64,000 nucleotides of DNA from PALSA-911 sp963743035 (GTDB taxonomy: Bacteria > Pseudomonadota > Alphaproteobacteria > Acetobacterales > Acetobacteraceae), in contig CAVUOB010000001.1 in assembly GCA_963743035.1 (NCBI GenBank), positions 434,001 to 498,000 on the forward strand, given 5' to 3'. The notes under the pieces were generated by a model, which was given only the letters and a program-made list of their open reading frames with translations, was not told the origin of the DNA and ran no database searches. The translations under genes and the position numbers were made by a program. Of this stretch, positions 17,901-28,412 are shown in pieces (within the stretch, counting starts at the first letter, position 1; each line of letters opens with the position of its first letter).

Positions 17901-20900
17901 GCGGCGACAGCGTTCCGGCCGCGGCCGAGGATCTGAAGGCGCTGCGGCGGATCGCGCGGCGGACCTGGCGGTATTTCGAGACCTTCGTCACCCCGGCCGA
18001 GCACATGCTGCCGCCGGATAATTTCCAGGAGGATCCCCGGCCCGTCGTGGCGCATCGGACGTCGCCGACGAATATCGGCCTGTATCTGCTCTCGGTCGCG
18101 GCAGCGCGCGATTTCGGCTGGCTTGGCCTGAACGATGCGGTCGAGCGGCTGGAGGCGACACTGGATACGCTGGACAGGCTGGAACGGCTGCACGGCCATT
18201 TCTACAATTGGTACGATACCGGCAACCTGCGACCGCTCGATCCGAAATACGTCTCCTCCGTGGATAGCGGGAACCTTGCCGGCCATCTGATCGCGCTGGC
18301 CAATGCCTGCGAAGCCTGGGTCAGCGCGCCGCTGGCGGCAGAGGAGAAACTGCACGGCATCGGGGACGCTCTGGATATCGCCTCCCAGGTGCTGCGCCGG
18401 GTTCAGGCAAAGGCAGACGCCAATCATAAGGCCTGCGAGCAGGTCGAGGCCGCGCTCGACAGCCTGTCTGGCCGGTTGGAATACGCGCACACCGCCCGCG
18501 CCGGCGACAGGGCGCCGTATCATGCGGTGCTGACAGAGGCGGCACGCCTCGTCGATGCGGCGGAGGCGCTGCATGCTGCGCAGCCGGACGTGGACACAGC
18601 GGAGCTGCTCGCCTGGGCCGAGGCGGCGTCCCGGACGGCGGAGGGACATGCGCGCGACAGGGCGTCGCAGATGCATGCACGGGTGGGCGACAAATCGGCC
18701 TTGCCCGTTCCCGGGCCGGCCCAAATGCCCGCTGACGACGAAAGCCGCACGACCGGAACGCCGAGCCTGGAACGCCGCCTGAAAGCGGTGGCAGCGCGCG
18801 TCCGCGCCATGGCGGCGGCCATGCGCTTCGATTTCCTGTTGGATCCCGACCGCAAGCTGTTGTCGATCGGCTTTCGCGCCAGCGACAGCAGCCTGGACCC
18901 GAGCTGCTACGATCTGCTGGCATCGGAGGCGCGGCTGGCGAGCTTCCTGGCGATTGCCGAGGGCGACGCGCCCGTTTCCCACTGGTTCCGTCTCGGGCGG
19001 TCGGTAACGCCGGTCGCGCACGCGGCGGCACTGATCTCCTGGTCCGGCTCGATGTTCGAGTATTTGATGCCGTCCCTGGTCATGCGGGCCCCCACGGGCA
19101 GCCTGCTGGCGACCACGAACCGGCTGATCGTGCAGAGGCAGATCAGCTACGCCACGGCACGCAATCTGCCCTGGGGGATGTCGGAATCGGCATTCAATGC
19201 GCGCGACCTGGAACTGACCTACCAGTATTCGAATTTTGGCGTTCCCGATCTGGCGCTGAAGCGCGGGCTGGGCGAAAGCGCCGTGATCGCCCCGTATGCG
19301 ACGGCGTTGGCGGCCATGGTGGACCCGACGTCCGCGGCGCGGAATTTCATCCGCCTCGCCGCGGCCGGTGGGCTGGGCGTTCATGGTTTCTATGAGGCAT
19401 TGGATTATACGCCGGCACGGGTGCCCGAGGGACAGGACGTCGCCATTGTTCGTGCGTATATGGCGCACCATCAGGGAATGACGATCGTTGCCATCGCCAA
19501 TACCGTCCTGGATGGCATCATGCGCACCCGCTTTCACGCCGAGCCCAGGGTCCAGGCGACGGAATTGCTGCTGCAGGAGCGGACGCCGCGCGAGGTGATG
19601 CTGCCGGAAGCCAGGGTGGAAGAAACGACGCGGATCATCCACGCCGGCGACGAGGACCTGCCGGTATCGCGTCGGCTGTCCTCCCCACACGGTGCGATGC
19701 CGGCCACCCACCTGCTCTCCAACGGCCGCTACAGCGTCATGATCACGGGCGCTGGTTCCGGCTACAGTCGCTGGCGCGGCCATGCGATCACGCGCTGGCG
19801 GGAAGATCCTACCTGCGACGGCTGGGGTTCCTACGTGTATCTCCGCGATGTCGGCAGCGATGCCGTCTGGTCGGCGGGATTTCAGCCGGCCGGCGTCGAG
19901 GCCGATGGTTACGAGATCAACTTCACCGAGGAGCGCGCGGAAATCGCGCGCCGGGACGGCACGCTGTCGACCACGATGGAGATCATCGTGTCCGCGGAGG
20001 ACGATGCCGAGGTGCGCCGGATCACCCTGCTCAATACCGGCGGCAAGGTAAGGGAGATCGAGCTGACGTCCTACATGGAGCTCGTGCTGGCCGCGCCGGC
20101 GGATGACAGCGCACATCCCGCCTTTTCCAAGCTGTTCGTGCAGACCGAATTCATTCCCGAGACCGGTGTGCTCCTGGCAACGCGCCGGCGCCGCTCGCCG
20201 GCCGAGGCGGAGATCTGGGCGGCGCATCTCGTTGTCATCGAAGCCGAGACGATCGGCGACCTGCATGTGGAAACCGACCGTGCTGCGTTCCTGGGCCGGG
20301 GACGCGGGCTGCGCACGCCCGCCGCGATGTCCGGCGGTCGTCCACTGACGGGGAGTGTCGGAACCGTACTGGATCCCATCTTCAGCTTGCGCCGGCGAGT
20401 GCGGATCGCGCCGGGCGCTTCCGCCCGTCTGGCTTTCTGGACGATGGCGGCGGACAGCCGGGTGAATGTCCTGAACCTGGCCGACCGGCATAACGACCGG
20501 GCGGCATTCGACCGGGCATTCACGCTGGCCTGGACCCAGGCGCAGGTGCAGTTGCGCCATATCGCGATCACACAGGCCGATGCCTGCCGCTTTCAGCGTC
20601 TCGCCGGTCACATGATCTATGTGAACGCCCTGTTGCGACCGGACCCGGAACGGCTACGGCGCGGTGGCGCCGGGCCGGCGCTGCTTTGGGCGCACGGGAT
20701 TTCTGGCGATCTGCCGATCCTGCTGGTCCGGATCGCCGATACCGAGGATCTCGACCTCGTCCGCCAATTGCTCCAGGCGCATGAATATTGGCGAATGAAA
20801 CAGATGGCGGTCGATCTGGTCATCCTCAACGAGAAGGCGCCTTCGTACAACCAGGATCTACAGGTCGCGCTCGACGCCGCGATACGGATGGGCCAGACGC

Positions 20901-23546
20901 GGATCGCGCTTGCCGGCAACTCCGTGCAGGGGAGCGTGTACGAACTGCGCGCCGATCTGATCCCGCCGGAGACACAGACCCTGCTGTCCAGCGTCGCGCG
21001 CGTGGTGCTGATCAGCCGGCGCGGCAGCCTGGCCGACCAGTTGGACCATCTGGATGACCAGAAGATCATGGCCCCTGTTCCGGTGCGGCCGTTGCCGGCG
21101 CCGGACGCCATCGGTGGACGCTGGCCGGTTCCGGAACTCGAGTTCTTCAACGGGCTGGGTGGATTTGCCGCCGATGGTCGCGAATACGTCACGATCCTGC
21201 AGGGCGGCAACACAACCCCCGCACCCTGGACAAATGTCATCGCCAACCCGTCGTTCGGCTTCCAGGTCACCGCCGAGGGCGGTGGGTACAGCTGGTGGCT
21301 GAACAGCCGGGAGAACCAGCTGACGCCCTGGTCCAACGATCCTGTCAGCGATCGTCCCGCCGACATCCTCTATCTGCGCGACGAGGAGAGCGGGGCGGTC
21401 TGGGGCCCGACGGCACTGCCGATCCGGCTTCAGGCCGGGCGCTACCAGATCCATCACGGCATGGGCTACAGCCGCTTCCGCAGCGCTGCGTATGGGATCG
21501 AGGCCGATCTGCTGCAGTTCGTGCCGCTCGAGGATCCGGTGAAGATCTCCCGCCTCACGCTGCGCAATACCTCCGGGCGGACCAGGCGGCTGTCGGTCAC
21601 CGGTTATGTGGAGTGGGCGCTGGGGCCCTCGCGACCGGCCTCCGCCCCGATGATCACGACCGAGCGCGACCCGTCCAGCGGGGCTATCCTGGCGCGCAAT
21701 CCCTGGAATACGGCCTTTGGCCCCTATGTCGCATTTGCCGCGATGCCTGGCCGCGATATCTATGTCACCGGGGATCGGCGCGAATTCATCGGCAGGAACG
21801 GCAGCCTTGCATGGCCGGCGGCATTGGCGCGCCAGCAGCCGCTGTCCAATCGGGTTGGCGCCGGGCTCGACCCGTGCGCGGCCCTGCAGACCGGGTTCGA
21901 ACTGCATCCCGGTGAGGCCGTGGAAATCCGGTTCCTGCTGGGTGCGACGGATACGGCGGATGACGCACGGCGGCTCGTCGCGCGATATGGCGCCGCCGAC
22001 ATCGATGGCCTGCTGCGTGCCGTGGCCGGGCACTGGGAAGCGGTCGTCGGGGTTACCCAGGTGAAGACCCCCGATCGCGCGATGGACATCATGCTGAATG
22101 CCTGGCTGCTGTACCAGACCCTGGCGTGCCGGGTCTGGGCGCGTGCGGGGTTCTACCAGGCCAGCGGCGCCTTCGGCTTTCGCGATCAGTTGCAGGATGG
22201 CATGGCGCTGGCGCCGGTCCGCCCGGACCTGACCCGGGCGCATCTGCTGCGCGCCGCCGCTCGGCAATTCCCCGAAGGCGACGTGCAACATTGGTGGCTG
22301 CCACCGGCGGGGCAGGGCGTGCGGACGCGGATTTCCGATGACCGGGTCTGGCTTGCGCATGCCACGTCCCGCTACTTGTCGGTCACCGCGGATCACGCCG
22401 TGCTGGACGAAGCCGTGCCGTTTCTGGAAGGCCAGACCCTGGGCGAGCACGAGCACGAGGCGTATTTCCTGCCCACGGTGTCCAAAGCGACCGCTTCGCT
22501 GTTCGAGCATTGCGCGCTCGGCCTCGACCACAGCCTGGCGACCGGGCAGCACGGCCTGCCACTGATCGGCACCGGCGATTGGAACGACGGCATGAGCCGC
22601 GTCGGCGAGGCGGGGAAGGGGGAGAGCGTCTGGCTGGGATGGTTCCTGTACGCAACCTTGATGGAATTCGCCCCGATCGCGCAAGCGAGGGGAGAAGCCG
22701 GCCGGGCCGAGACCTGGAGAAGGCATGCCGCCGCTTTGCAAACCTCGCTCGAGCGGGAAGCCTGGGACGGGGAATGGTACCGGCGCGGGTATTTCGATGA
22801 CGGCACCCCGCTGGGTTCGGTCGCCAGCAGCGAATGCCGGATCGACTCGATCGCCCAGTCCTGGGCGGTTATTTCGGGCGCCGCGGATCGCGATCGCGCT
22901 GGTCAGGCGATGGGGGCCGTCGACGAACACCTGATCCGCCGGCAGGATGCCCTGGCGTTGCTGTTCACGCCGCCCTTCGACCATACGCCGCTGGATCCCG
23001 GCTATATCAAGGGCTATCCGCCGGGGATCCGGGAGAACGGAGGGCAGTACACCCATGCCGGAATCTGGTCCGTGATCGCGCTCGCAATGCGCGGCGATGG
23101 CGACCGGGCGGGAGAGCTGTTCGCGATGCTGAACCCGATCAATCATGCGCTGACATCGCGCCGATGCCTACCGCTACAAGGTCGAGCCCTATGTCATTGC
23201 CGCCGATGTCTACTCCGCGTCCGGAAATGTGGGGCGGGGTGGCTGGACCTGGTACACGGGCTCGGCGGGCTGGATGTACCGTGCCGGGCTGGAATGGATC
23301 CTGGGGCTGCAACGCCAGGGCGGCGAGTTGCAGATCGATCCTTGCGTGCCAGGAAACTGGAAACGGTTCGAGCTGCAGGTGCGGCATGGCACCGCTCGTT
23401 ACGCCATCTCCGTGGAAAATCCCGATGGCGTTTGCGGCGGCGTTACGGAGGCGCGACTGGACGACGTGAACATCGTCGGGCGGCCGGTTCGTGTTCGTCT
23501 GGCGGATGATGGGCAGACCCATCGGATACATCTGGTGCTAGGCTAG
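14920..23546 (+). pseudogene. ndvB: Cyclic beta-1,2-glucan synthase, two frameshifts
   Basis: One 8.6-kb gene that would give 2,874 residues, the normal size for NdvB/ChvB, if two single extra bases are ignored. It is an inner-membrane enzyme that makes, elongates, trims and cyclises periplasmic beta-1,2-glucan. The N-terminal WNSDELVRADLFGIERLEQHA is the family start. Transmembrane segments begin near 16160, and the GT84 domain carries VITLDSDTRLPRDAVRRLIG near 16810. A glycoamylase-like domain follows (YNWYDTGNLRPLDPKYVSSV near 18205). The GH94 phosphorylase part has QFPEGDVQHWWLPP near 22264, GDWNDGMSRVG near 22575 and PPGIRENGGQYTHAGIW near 23020. Break 1 is in the GGGG at 16131-16134; removing one G restores RPRLAGWLRRASVRLG. 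Break 2 is near 23156; it restores ADAYRYKVEPYVIAADVYS. The stop codon is shared with an IS630 insertion. Confidence 0.88.
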
Positions 23547-24604
23547 ACCAGTATCGCCCTGACCGGAATTGGGTGGAGGGCTTCCGAAACGGGCTCGATG
23601 TGTGATTTGAAGGCCTCCGTTTGGTAATGGAGGCACGCATGGCATGGCGGCGGGGGCAGGCTTATGGGCAGGATCTTCGTGATCGAGTGCTGGCGTGCCC
23701 GGATTTGACGTTGGTCCAAGTAGCGACCCGGTTCGGCGTCAGCCCGTCCTACGTGTCAAAGGTTCGGGCTCGGCTTCGCGATCTTGGTGACGCGTCGCCA
23801 GGTGCACAGCACAATCACGTGCCGCTCCGTCGTGCTCCGTTCACCATCGCCCTGCGCGCGCAGATCGACGCCCAGCCTGACGCCAAGCTACGCGAGTTGC
23901 GGTCGTGGCTTGAGAAGACGCATGGCGTGTGCGTCAGCCATCCGGTGTTGTGGAAAGTCGTGGCGCGATTGGGCCTGACGCTTAAAAAAAGTACCTCCGG
24001 GCCGAGGAGCAGGATCGCGAGGACATAGTCGAAGCCCGGAAAGCCTGGGCCGAGCTGCAGCCCACGCTGGACCCAAGCCGCCTCGTGTTCCTCGACGAAA
24101 CCTGGGCCACGACGAATATGTCACCAACCCGCGGCCGAGCCCCCAAGGGCGAGCGCTTGGTCTGCGTGGTGCCGCACGGGCACTGGCACACCACGACATT
24201 TCTGTGCGGCTTGCGCAACTCGGGCCTGGTCGCACCCCTCGTGCTCGATGGCGCCATAAACGGCGCGGCGTTCCTCGCCTATGTCGAACAGTTCCTGGCG
24301 CCAACACTGTCGCCGGGCGACGTGGTCGTGCTCGACAACCTCAGTTCGCACAAGGTCAGCGGCGTGCGCGAGGCGATCGAGGCCTGTGGCGCGACACTGC
24401 TCTATCTGCCGCCCTACAGCCCGGACCTGAACCCAATCGAGCTGGCTTTCTCGAAGCTCAAACGCCTGCTCCGAGACGCCGCCGAGCGCACCGTCGAGGC
24501 ATTGTGGCAGACCATCGGCCGGCTGCTCGACCAGTTCTCCCCAACCGAGTGCGCCAACTACATCCGCCACTGCGGCTTTGCACAGTCAGGACGATAAGGG
24601 TCTA
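23544..24604 (+). mobile_element. Complete IS630-family insertion sequence
   Basis: The left end TAGACCAGTATCGCCCTGAC (23544-23563) matches the inverted right end (24585-24604) at 17 of 20 positions. Both ends begin with TA, the dinucleotide that IS630/Tc1-mariner elements target and duplicate. The element body without the duplicated TA is 23546-24602, about 1.06 kb, a normal size. It carries a single transposase gene read through an A7 frameshift. It inserted exactly in the TA of the ndvB stop codon. Confidence 0.85.
23639..24597 (+). CDS. IS630-family transposase, made by -1 frameshift
   Basis: Two frames together give a 319-residue DDE transposase. The first (to 24028) has the N-terminal helix-turn-helix (LVQVATRFGVSPSYVSKVRARL). 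The second carries the catalytic residues: FLDETWATTN, VVLDNLSSHK and PPYSPDLNPIELAFSKLKR. The frames meet at seven A residues, 23984-23990, followed by G. A -1 slip there gives LKKKYLRAEEQDREDIVEA, which continues the family sequence without loss. Slippage at an A-run is a known expression mode in this family, so the element is probably functional rather than broken. The ATG at 23639 has GGAGG five bases upstream; the frame is also open from 23621. Confidence 0.85.
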
Positions 24605-24739
24605 AGGGAGCATGCGTCGACGATGACGATCCGGCCGAGCGCCGCTACTAACGTCGCGACCCACGGCCCGATTGTGCCGTGTGGGGGCAAGGAGCGAGGA
24701 TTCCCGGAACCATCGGCACCCGACTCAAGTTGAGCCAGA

Positions 24740-26689
24740 ATGCTTGACACCTCTTCCAGTCACGCCGTGCCGGTGGCCAAGCTTCTCCGTTGGGCTTGCT
24801 TGCTGGGCGGGGCGGTCGTTGCCATCGGGGTGGTCGCGATATGGGACTGGGACTGGTTCCGCCCGCTTGTCGCGCATGAGGTTTCGGTCGCACTCGGGCG
24901 CTCCGTCACATTGCAGCATTTCGATTTGCGGCTCGGAAGGCAGGCCGTGCTGGTTGCAGACGGAGTGCGGATTGCCAATCCCGAGGGTTTCGCACAGGAG
25001 CAGCCCCTGGCCACGGCAGGAAAGCTGACGATCACCATCGAAATGATGGAGTTGCTGCGCCATCGCACCGTGGTGATTCCGGATATTCTCATCGAGCAGC
25101 CGCAGATCACGGCCACCCAAGCCGAGGACGGGAGCGCGAATTATCTGTTTCCCACCCTCTCGTCCGTGGGGAACGGCCCGGGGGCCAGGCTCGGCAGGTT
25201 GCGCATCCGCGGCGGCCAGGCGCATGTGGTGCTGGCCCGGCTGCGCGCCGACTTCAACGTCGCCGTCGAAACGCCCGGCACCGACTACACGCCGAAAGTG
25301 GTGGCACAGGCGAGGGGGACCTATGCCGGCCAACCGATCAACGCGAATTTCGTCGGCGGCGGCTTACTGTCGCTGGCCGACGCCGCGACGCCGTATGCAG
25401 TGGATCTGAAGCTGCAAAATGGGGCGACGCGCGCCACCCTGGTCGGCACCGTGCGCAATCCGCTCAACCTTGCCGGAGCGGACGTGAAGCTTCATCTGGC
25501 CGGCACCGACATGGAATTGCTGTTGCCCCTGATCGGCATCGCCTTCCCAAAGACCCCCTCGTACCAGATCAAGGGCGATCTGGACTATGCCGATGGCAAG
25601 ATCCATTTTCGCAATTTCGCCGGCCAGCTCGGGTCGAGCGACGTGGAGGGGAATATCGAGGTCGATCCCCGGCAGAAACGACCGGTGGTGACCGCCGTGG
25701 TCACGTCCCGCCAGGTCGATCTCGCCGATCTCGGCGGCTTCATTGGCTCGGAGCCCGGGCGGATGAACACGCCGAACCAGACGCCGGAACAGCGCCAGGC
25801 GGTCGCGCGCGCCGAAGCCAGTCCGCGCTTGCTGCCGACTACCACGATCAGTCTGCCGAAGCTGCTGGCCGCAGACGTGCATCTTCAATATCGCGGAACG
25901 AAGATCCAGGGCCGCAATATGCCCTTCGACAGCATCGCCGCCGACATGGACATCGTCGATGGCCGCATCCTCCTGCACCCTGTCAGCCTCGGCGTCGGCC
26001 AGGGCCGGATCGCCGGCACGATTGAGTTGACGCCGCTGGCCGGCGAGCAATTCCGCACCAAGGCCGATATCGCGGTACAGCGGGTTGATCTCGGGCGCAT
26101 GCTGAAGGCGACCAACCTGGTCAGTGGCTCCGGCGTGTTCGGCGGGCGCGCGGTTCTGGACACCACCGGCAATTCGATGGCCACAATGCTGGGCAACGGC
26201 AACGGGTCGCTGCAGCTCACCATGGCCGGCGGCGGCGACCTGAGCGCATTGCTGGTGGACCTGTCGGGACTGCAATTCGGCAATGCGCTGTTTTCTGCCC
26301 TCGGTATCCCGGATCGCGACAAGATCGAGTGCTTCGTTGCGGATTTTGCCCTCGAGCGAGGCTTGCTGCGAACGCAGGCGTTGCTGCTGGACACCACCAG
26401 CGACATCATCAGTGGCAGCGGCGCGATCAACCTGCGTACGGAGACGTTGGACTACGCGATCAGGACCGAACCCAAGCACTTCACCATCGGCGCGCTGCCC
26501 GCGCCGATTTCCATCACCGGCTCGTTCAAGGGCGCCGGGGTGATGCCCGATATCGGGAAGCTGGCGGTCCGTGGCGGCGCGGCGGTCGGACTAGGGATTG
26601 TCTTCCCACCGGCGGCGATCCTGCCGACCATCCAGTTCGGCGTCGGGGATGACCATCGGTGCGAAGCGCTGGCGCATCGCAGCAGATAG
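24740..26689 (+). CDS. AsmA-family protein
   Basis: A 649-residue membrane-anchored periplasmic protein. One transmembrane helix near residues 13-35 is followed by the AsmA N-terminal pattern (VAHEVSVALGRSVTLQHFDLRLG, then LTITIEMMELL). The central part is long beta-rich repeats, and the C-terminal region (GDLSALLVDLSGLQFGNALFSALGI, RTEPKHFTIGALPAPISITGSFK) is the AsmA_2 signature. Members are elongated beta structures linked to lipid transport or outer-membrane homeostasis; the substrate here is unknown. The ATG at 24740 lacks a strong ribosome site. It stands just right of the IS630 element, separated by about 135 bases with no gene, and may once have followed ndvB directly. Confidence 0.8.
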   Translation: MLDTSSSHAVPVAKLLRWACLLGGAVVAIGVVAIWDWDWFRPLVAHEVSVALGRSVTLQHFDLRLGRQAVLVADGVRIANPEGFAQEQPLATAGKLTITIEMMELLRHRTVVIPDILIEQPQITATQAEDGSANYLFPTLSSVGNGPGARLGRLRIRGGQAHVVLARLRADFNVAVETPGTDYTPKVVAQARGTYAGQPINANFVGGGLLSLADAATPYAVDLKLQNGATRATLVGTVRNPLNLAGADVKLHLAGTDMELLLPLIGIAFPKTPSYQIKGDLDYADGKIHFRNFAGQLGSSDVEGNIEVDPRQKRPVVTAVVTSRQVDLADLGGFIGSEPGRMNTPNQTPEQRQAVARAEASPRLLPTTTISLPKLLAADVHLQYRGTKIQGRNMPFDSIAADMDIVDGRILLHPVSLGVGQGRIAGTIELTPLAGEQFRTKADIAVQRVDLGRMLKATNLVSGSGVFGGRAVLDTTGNSMATMLGNGNGSLQLTMAGGGDLSALLVDLSGLQFGNALFSALGIPDRDKIECFVADFALERGLLRTQALLLDTTSDIISGSGAINLRTETLDYAIRTEPKHFTIGALPAPISITGSFKGAGVMPDIGKLAVRGGAAVGLGIVFPPAAILPTIQFGVGDDHRCEALAHRSR

Positions 26690-27177
26690 CGGCAAGGGGC
26701 CATGACGGCGCCCGGCTTTTTTCAAATCGGGAACTCTTGGCTGCCGCTCCCGTTGCCAAAAAAGCCGGTCCTCGCACTGTTGACGCGACCGGCATTGGGA
26801 CGGAACTGTATGCAGATCCGCTCCGCCGGGAACTGCCGGCGCTACGCAGGATCGCGGCGGAGGCAGAATCCATCGAGCAGTTTCCCACCGATGGCGTGAC
26901 CATTTTGCGCCGCTTGGGGCGTCTGCGCATGGCATCGCCATACCCGCCCGGGGGCGGGACGAAGACAAATGAAACATTGTTCGAAATCCTCCGCCTGCTC
27001 GGCACCGTATCGCTGGTGCTTGGGCGGACCTACGAAGGCCACGTGAATGCACCGCGGCTGGTTGCCTGCTACGCAACCACGGACATCGCGGCGCAGATGG
27101 CGGATGCAGATGGAGTCCAGGGTTCAGAGTTTTGGTATTCGTATACCGCCTGCAGGAGCACTAACGGCGATCCCTAA
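26690..27177 (+). pseudogene. Truncated acyl-CoA dehydrogenase relic
   Basis: The open frame contains LRRELPALRRIAAEAESIEQFPTDG, then TLFEILRLLGTVSLVLGRTYEGHVNAPRLVA. This is the N-terminal helical domain of acyl-CoA dehydrogenases, which normally reads close to LFEVIRLLGRGDLSLGRLYEGHVNA. The flavin- and substrate-binding middle and C-terminal domains are missing; the frame decays after about residue 135 and stops at 27177, four bases into the convergent dioxygenase gene. No convincing start is seen. Confidence 0.5.
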
Positions 27178-28019
27178 TGCGGCCGACTCCCCGCGATCTG
27201 GATGCGGCGAGCCACGCGTCGGTGGGGGCCGGCATCATTGACGGCGATGTGTTTGACACAGCGGTTGTCCCAGAACGCGATGGAGCCCGGTTCATAGCGG
27301 AACCGGCAGGTGAATTCCGGTCGATGCCCGTGATTCAGCAGGTAGTCCAGGAGAGGCTTGCTTTCGTCCTCCGTCATCCCCTCGAAACTGACGCAGTGCG
27401 AGTGGTTGACGAACAGCGCCTGCCGTCCCGTCTCAGGGTGGGTGATCACCACCGGATGGGTGTTGATGGTTTCCCGCCAGTCCGCATCCTCCCGCACGGC
27501 GGTGCTGCGGTGCTTGCTGACCCCCGCCTGGGGGCCGGCGACCATTCTGTCGGTGTGTACCGCGCGCAGGCCGTCCAACATCCGCTTCATCCCATCCGAG
27601 AGCGTCTCATAGGCCAGGTACTGGTTGGCGAACATTGTGTCTCCGCCGTACGGCGGCACTTCAATCGCATAGAAGATGGCACCCATCGGCGGCTCCGCGC
27701 ACATCGTCGTATCGTGATGCCAGGCCTCGCCGACGATCCGCGCATCGCCGGGATTGCGCACCACGTTCACCACCTCTGGGTCCGACTGGGTGCCGCGGAA
27801 ATTCGGATGCACGAAGATCTCGCCGAAGCGCCGCGCGAACGCTTTGTGCCGGTCGACGTCAAGGTCCTGGTCTCGAAAGAAGATCACCCCGTGATCGAGC
27901 AAAGCTCCGCGAATGGCGGCGATTGTGCCGTCGTCCAAATCCTGGGAGACATCGGCGCCCCAAACCTCCGCGCCGAGCGCCCCCGCGATAGGACGCACCT
28001 CGATCTGGCTGTTGCGCAT
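27174..28019 (-). CDS. TauD/TfdA-family 2-oxoglutarate-dependent dioxygenase
   Basis: A 281-residue Fe(II)/2-oxoglutarate oxygenase. The triad is H101-x-D103 (AWHHDTT, taking the first His) and H257 (CVKHIAV), with R268 for 2-oxoglutarate. The N-terminal GALGAEVWGADVSQDL and the HGVIFFRDQDL segment are characteristic of taurine-dioxygenase relatives. The ATG at 28019 is preceded by GGAGGAAAAGTCG, a strong ribosome site, which excludes the longer frame up to 28103. It stands alone on the minus strand and is only distantly similar to the other TauD-like protein at 5274. The substrate is unknown. Confidence 0.85.
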   Translation of the reverse strand: MRNSQIEVRPIAGALGAEVWGADVSQDLDDGTIAAIRGALLDHGVIFFRDQDLDVDRHKAFARRFGEIFVHPNFRGTQSDPEVVNVVRNPGDARIVGEAWHHDTTMCAEPPMGAIFYAIEVPPYGGDTMFANQYLAYETLSDGMKRMLDGLRAVHTDRMVAGPQAGVSKHRSTAVREDADWRETINTHPVVITHPETGRQALFVNHSHCVSFEGMTEDESKPLLDYLLNHGHRPEFTCRFRYEPGSIAFWDNRCVKHIAVNDAGPHRRVARRIQIAGSRPH

Positions 28020-28338
28020 CGACTTTTCCTCCGATGTTGTTTTGTCAAGGCTAGGGGCGGTACGACGGCCCCTGTCAAGGGACCCTGTCAAGCGCCGAAA
28101 CAATCAAGGAACATTGCGGACAGCCCACACCCAGCGTCACGTGAAGACGCTGGTCGGCCATGTCCCGCTCTGGGGGTACTGCGGTTCGGTCGAAGCTGCA
28201 TGCTAACGTTGCCGATCCAGCTATCGCGTTTCATCGGGATCAACCCCGTCGGGCAACGCCGGGCTACAGTCACGCTGGACGGGCTCAAATGGCTCTTTCG
28301 AAGATGCCGGCGCGAGCGAACGGGTGATGCGATTATGG
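28020..28338. other. Divergent intergenic region
   Basis: About 320 bases between the dioxygenase start and the tandem repeat. A direct GGGACCCTGTCAAG-like duplication (CCCTGTCAAGGGACCCTGTCAA) lies near 28071-28090. No gene is supported; open frames on both strands lack features. Confidence 0.4.
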
Positions 28339-28404
28339 GCCCAGACTGGCCGGCCCAGACTGGCCGGCCAGACTGGCCGGCCCAGACTGGTCGGCCCAGA
28401 CCGG
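28339..28404 (+). repeat. 14-bp tandem repeat, about 4.8 copies, palindromic
   Basis: The units are GCCCAGACTGGCCG at 28339 and 28353, a 13-bp version at 28367, GCCCAGACTGGTCG at 28380 and a partial unit at 28394. At the short unit the junction makes a perfect 12-bp palindrome CTGGCCGGCCAG (28360-28371). The array ends four bases before the ribosome site of the gene at 28413, so it lies in that gene's leader. Confidence 0.85.
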
Positions 28405-28412
28405 GGAGGCAT

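Noticed and set aside
17408..20611. A 1067-codon open frame on the minus strand
   Set aside because: It lies antisense to ndvB in high-GC DNA, has no family motifs, and ndvB carries clear domain signatures on the plus strand.
23621..24028. Broken transposase pseudogene
   Set aside because: The break coincides with an A7 slip site and the terminal repeats are intact, so programmed frameshifting is more likely.
28339..28404. CRISPR-like array
   Set aside because: The units are 13-14 bp and directly joined with no unique spacers, so it is a plain tandem repeat.
27177..28412. Upstream part of the long plus-strand frame ending at 29297
   Set aside because: It is antisense to the dioxygenase; signal peptide and ribosome site place the real start at 28413.
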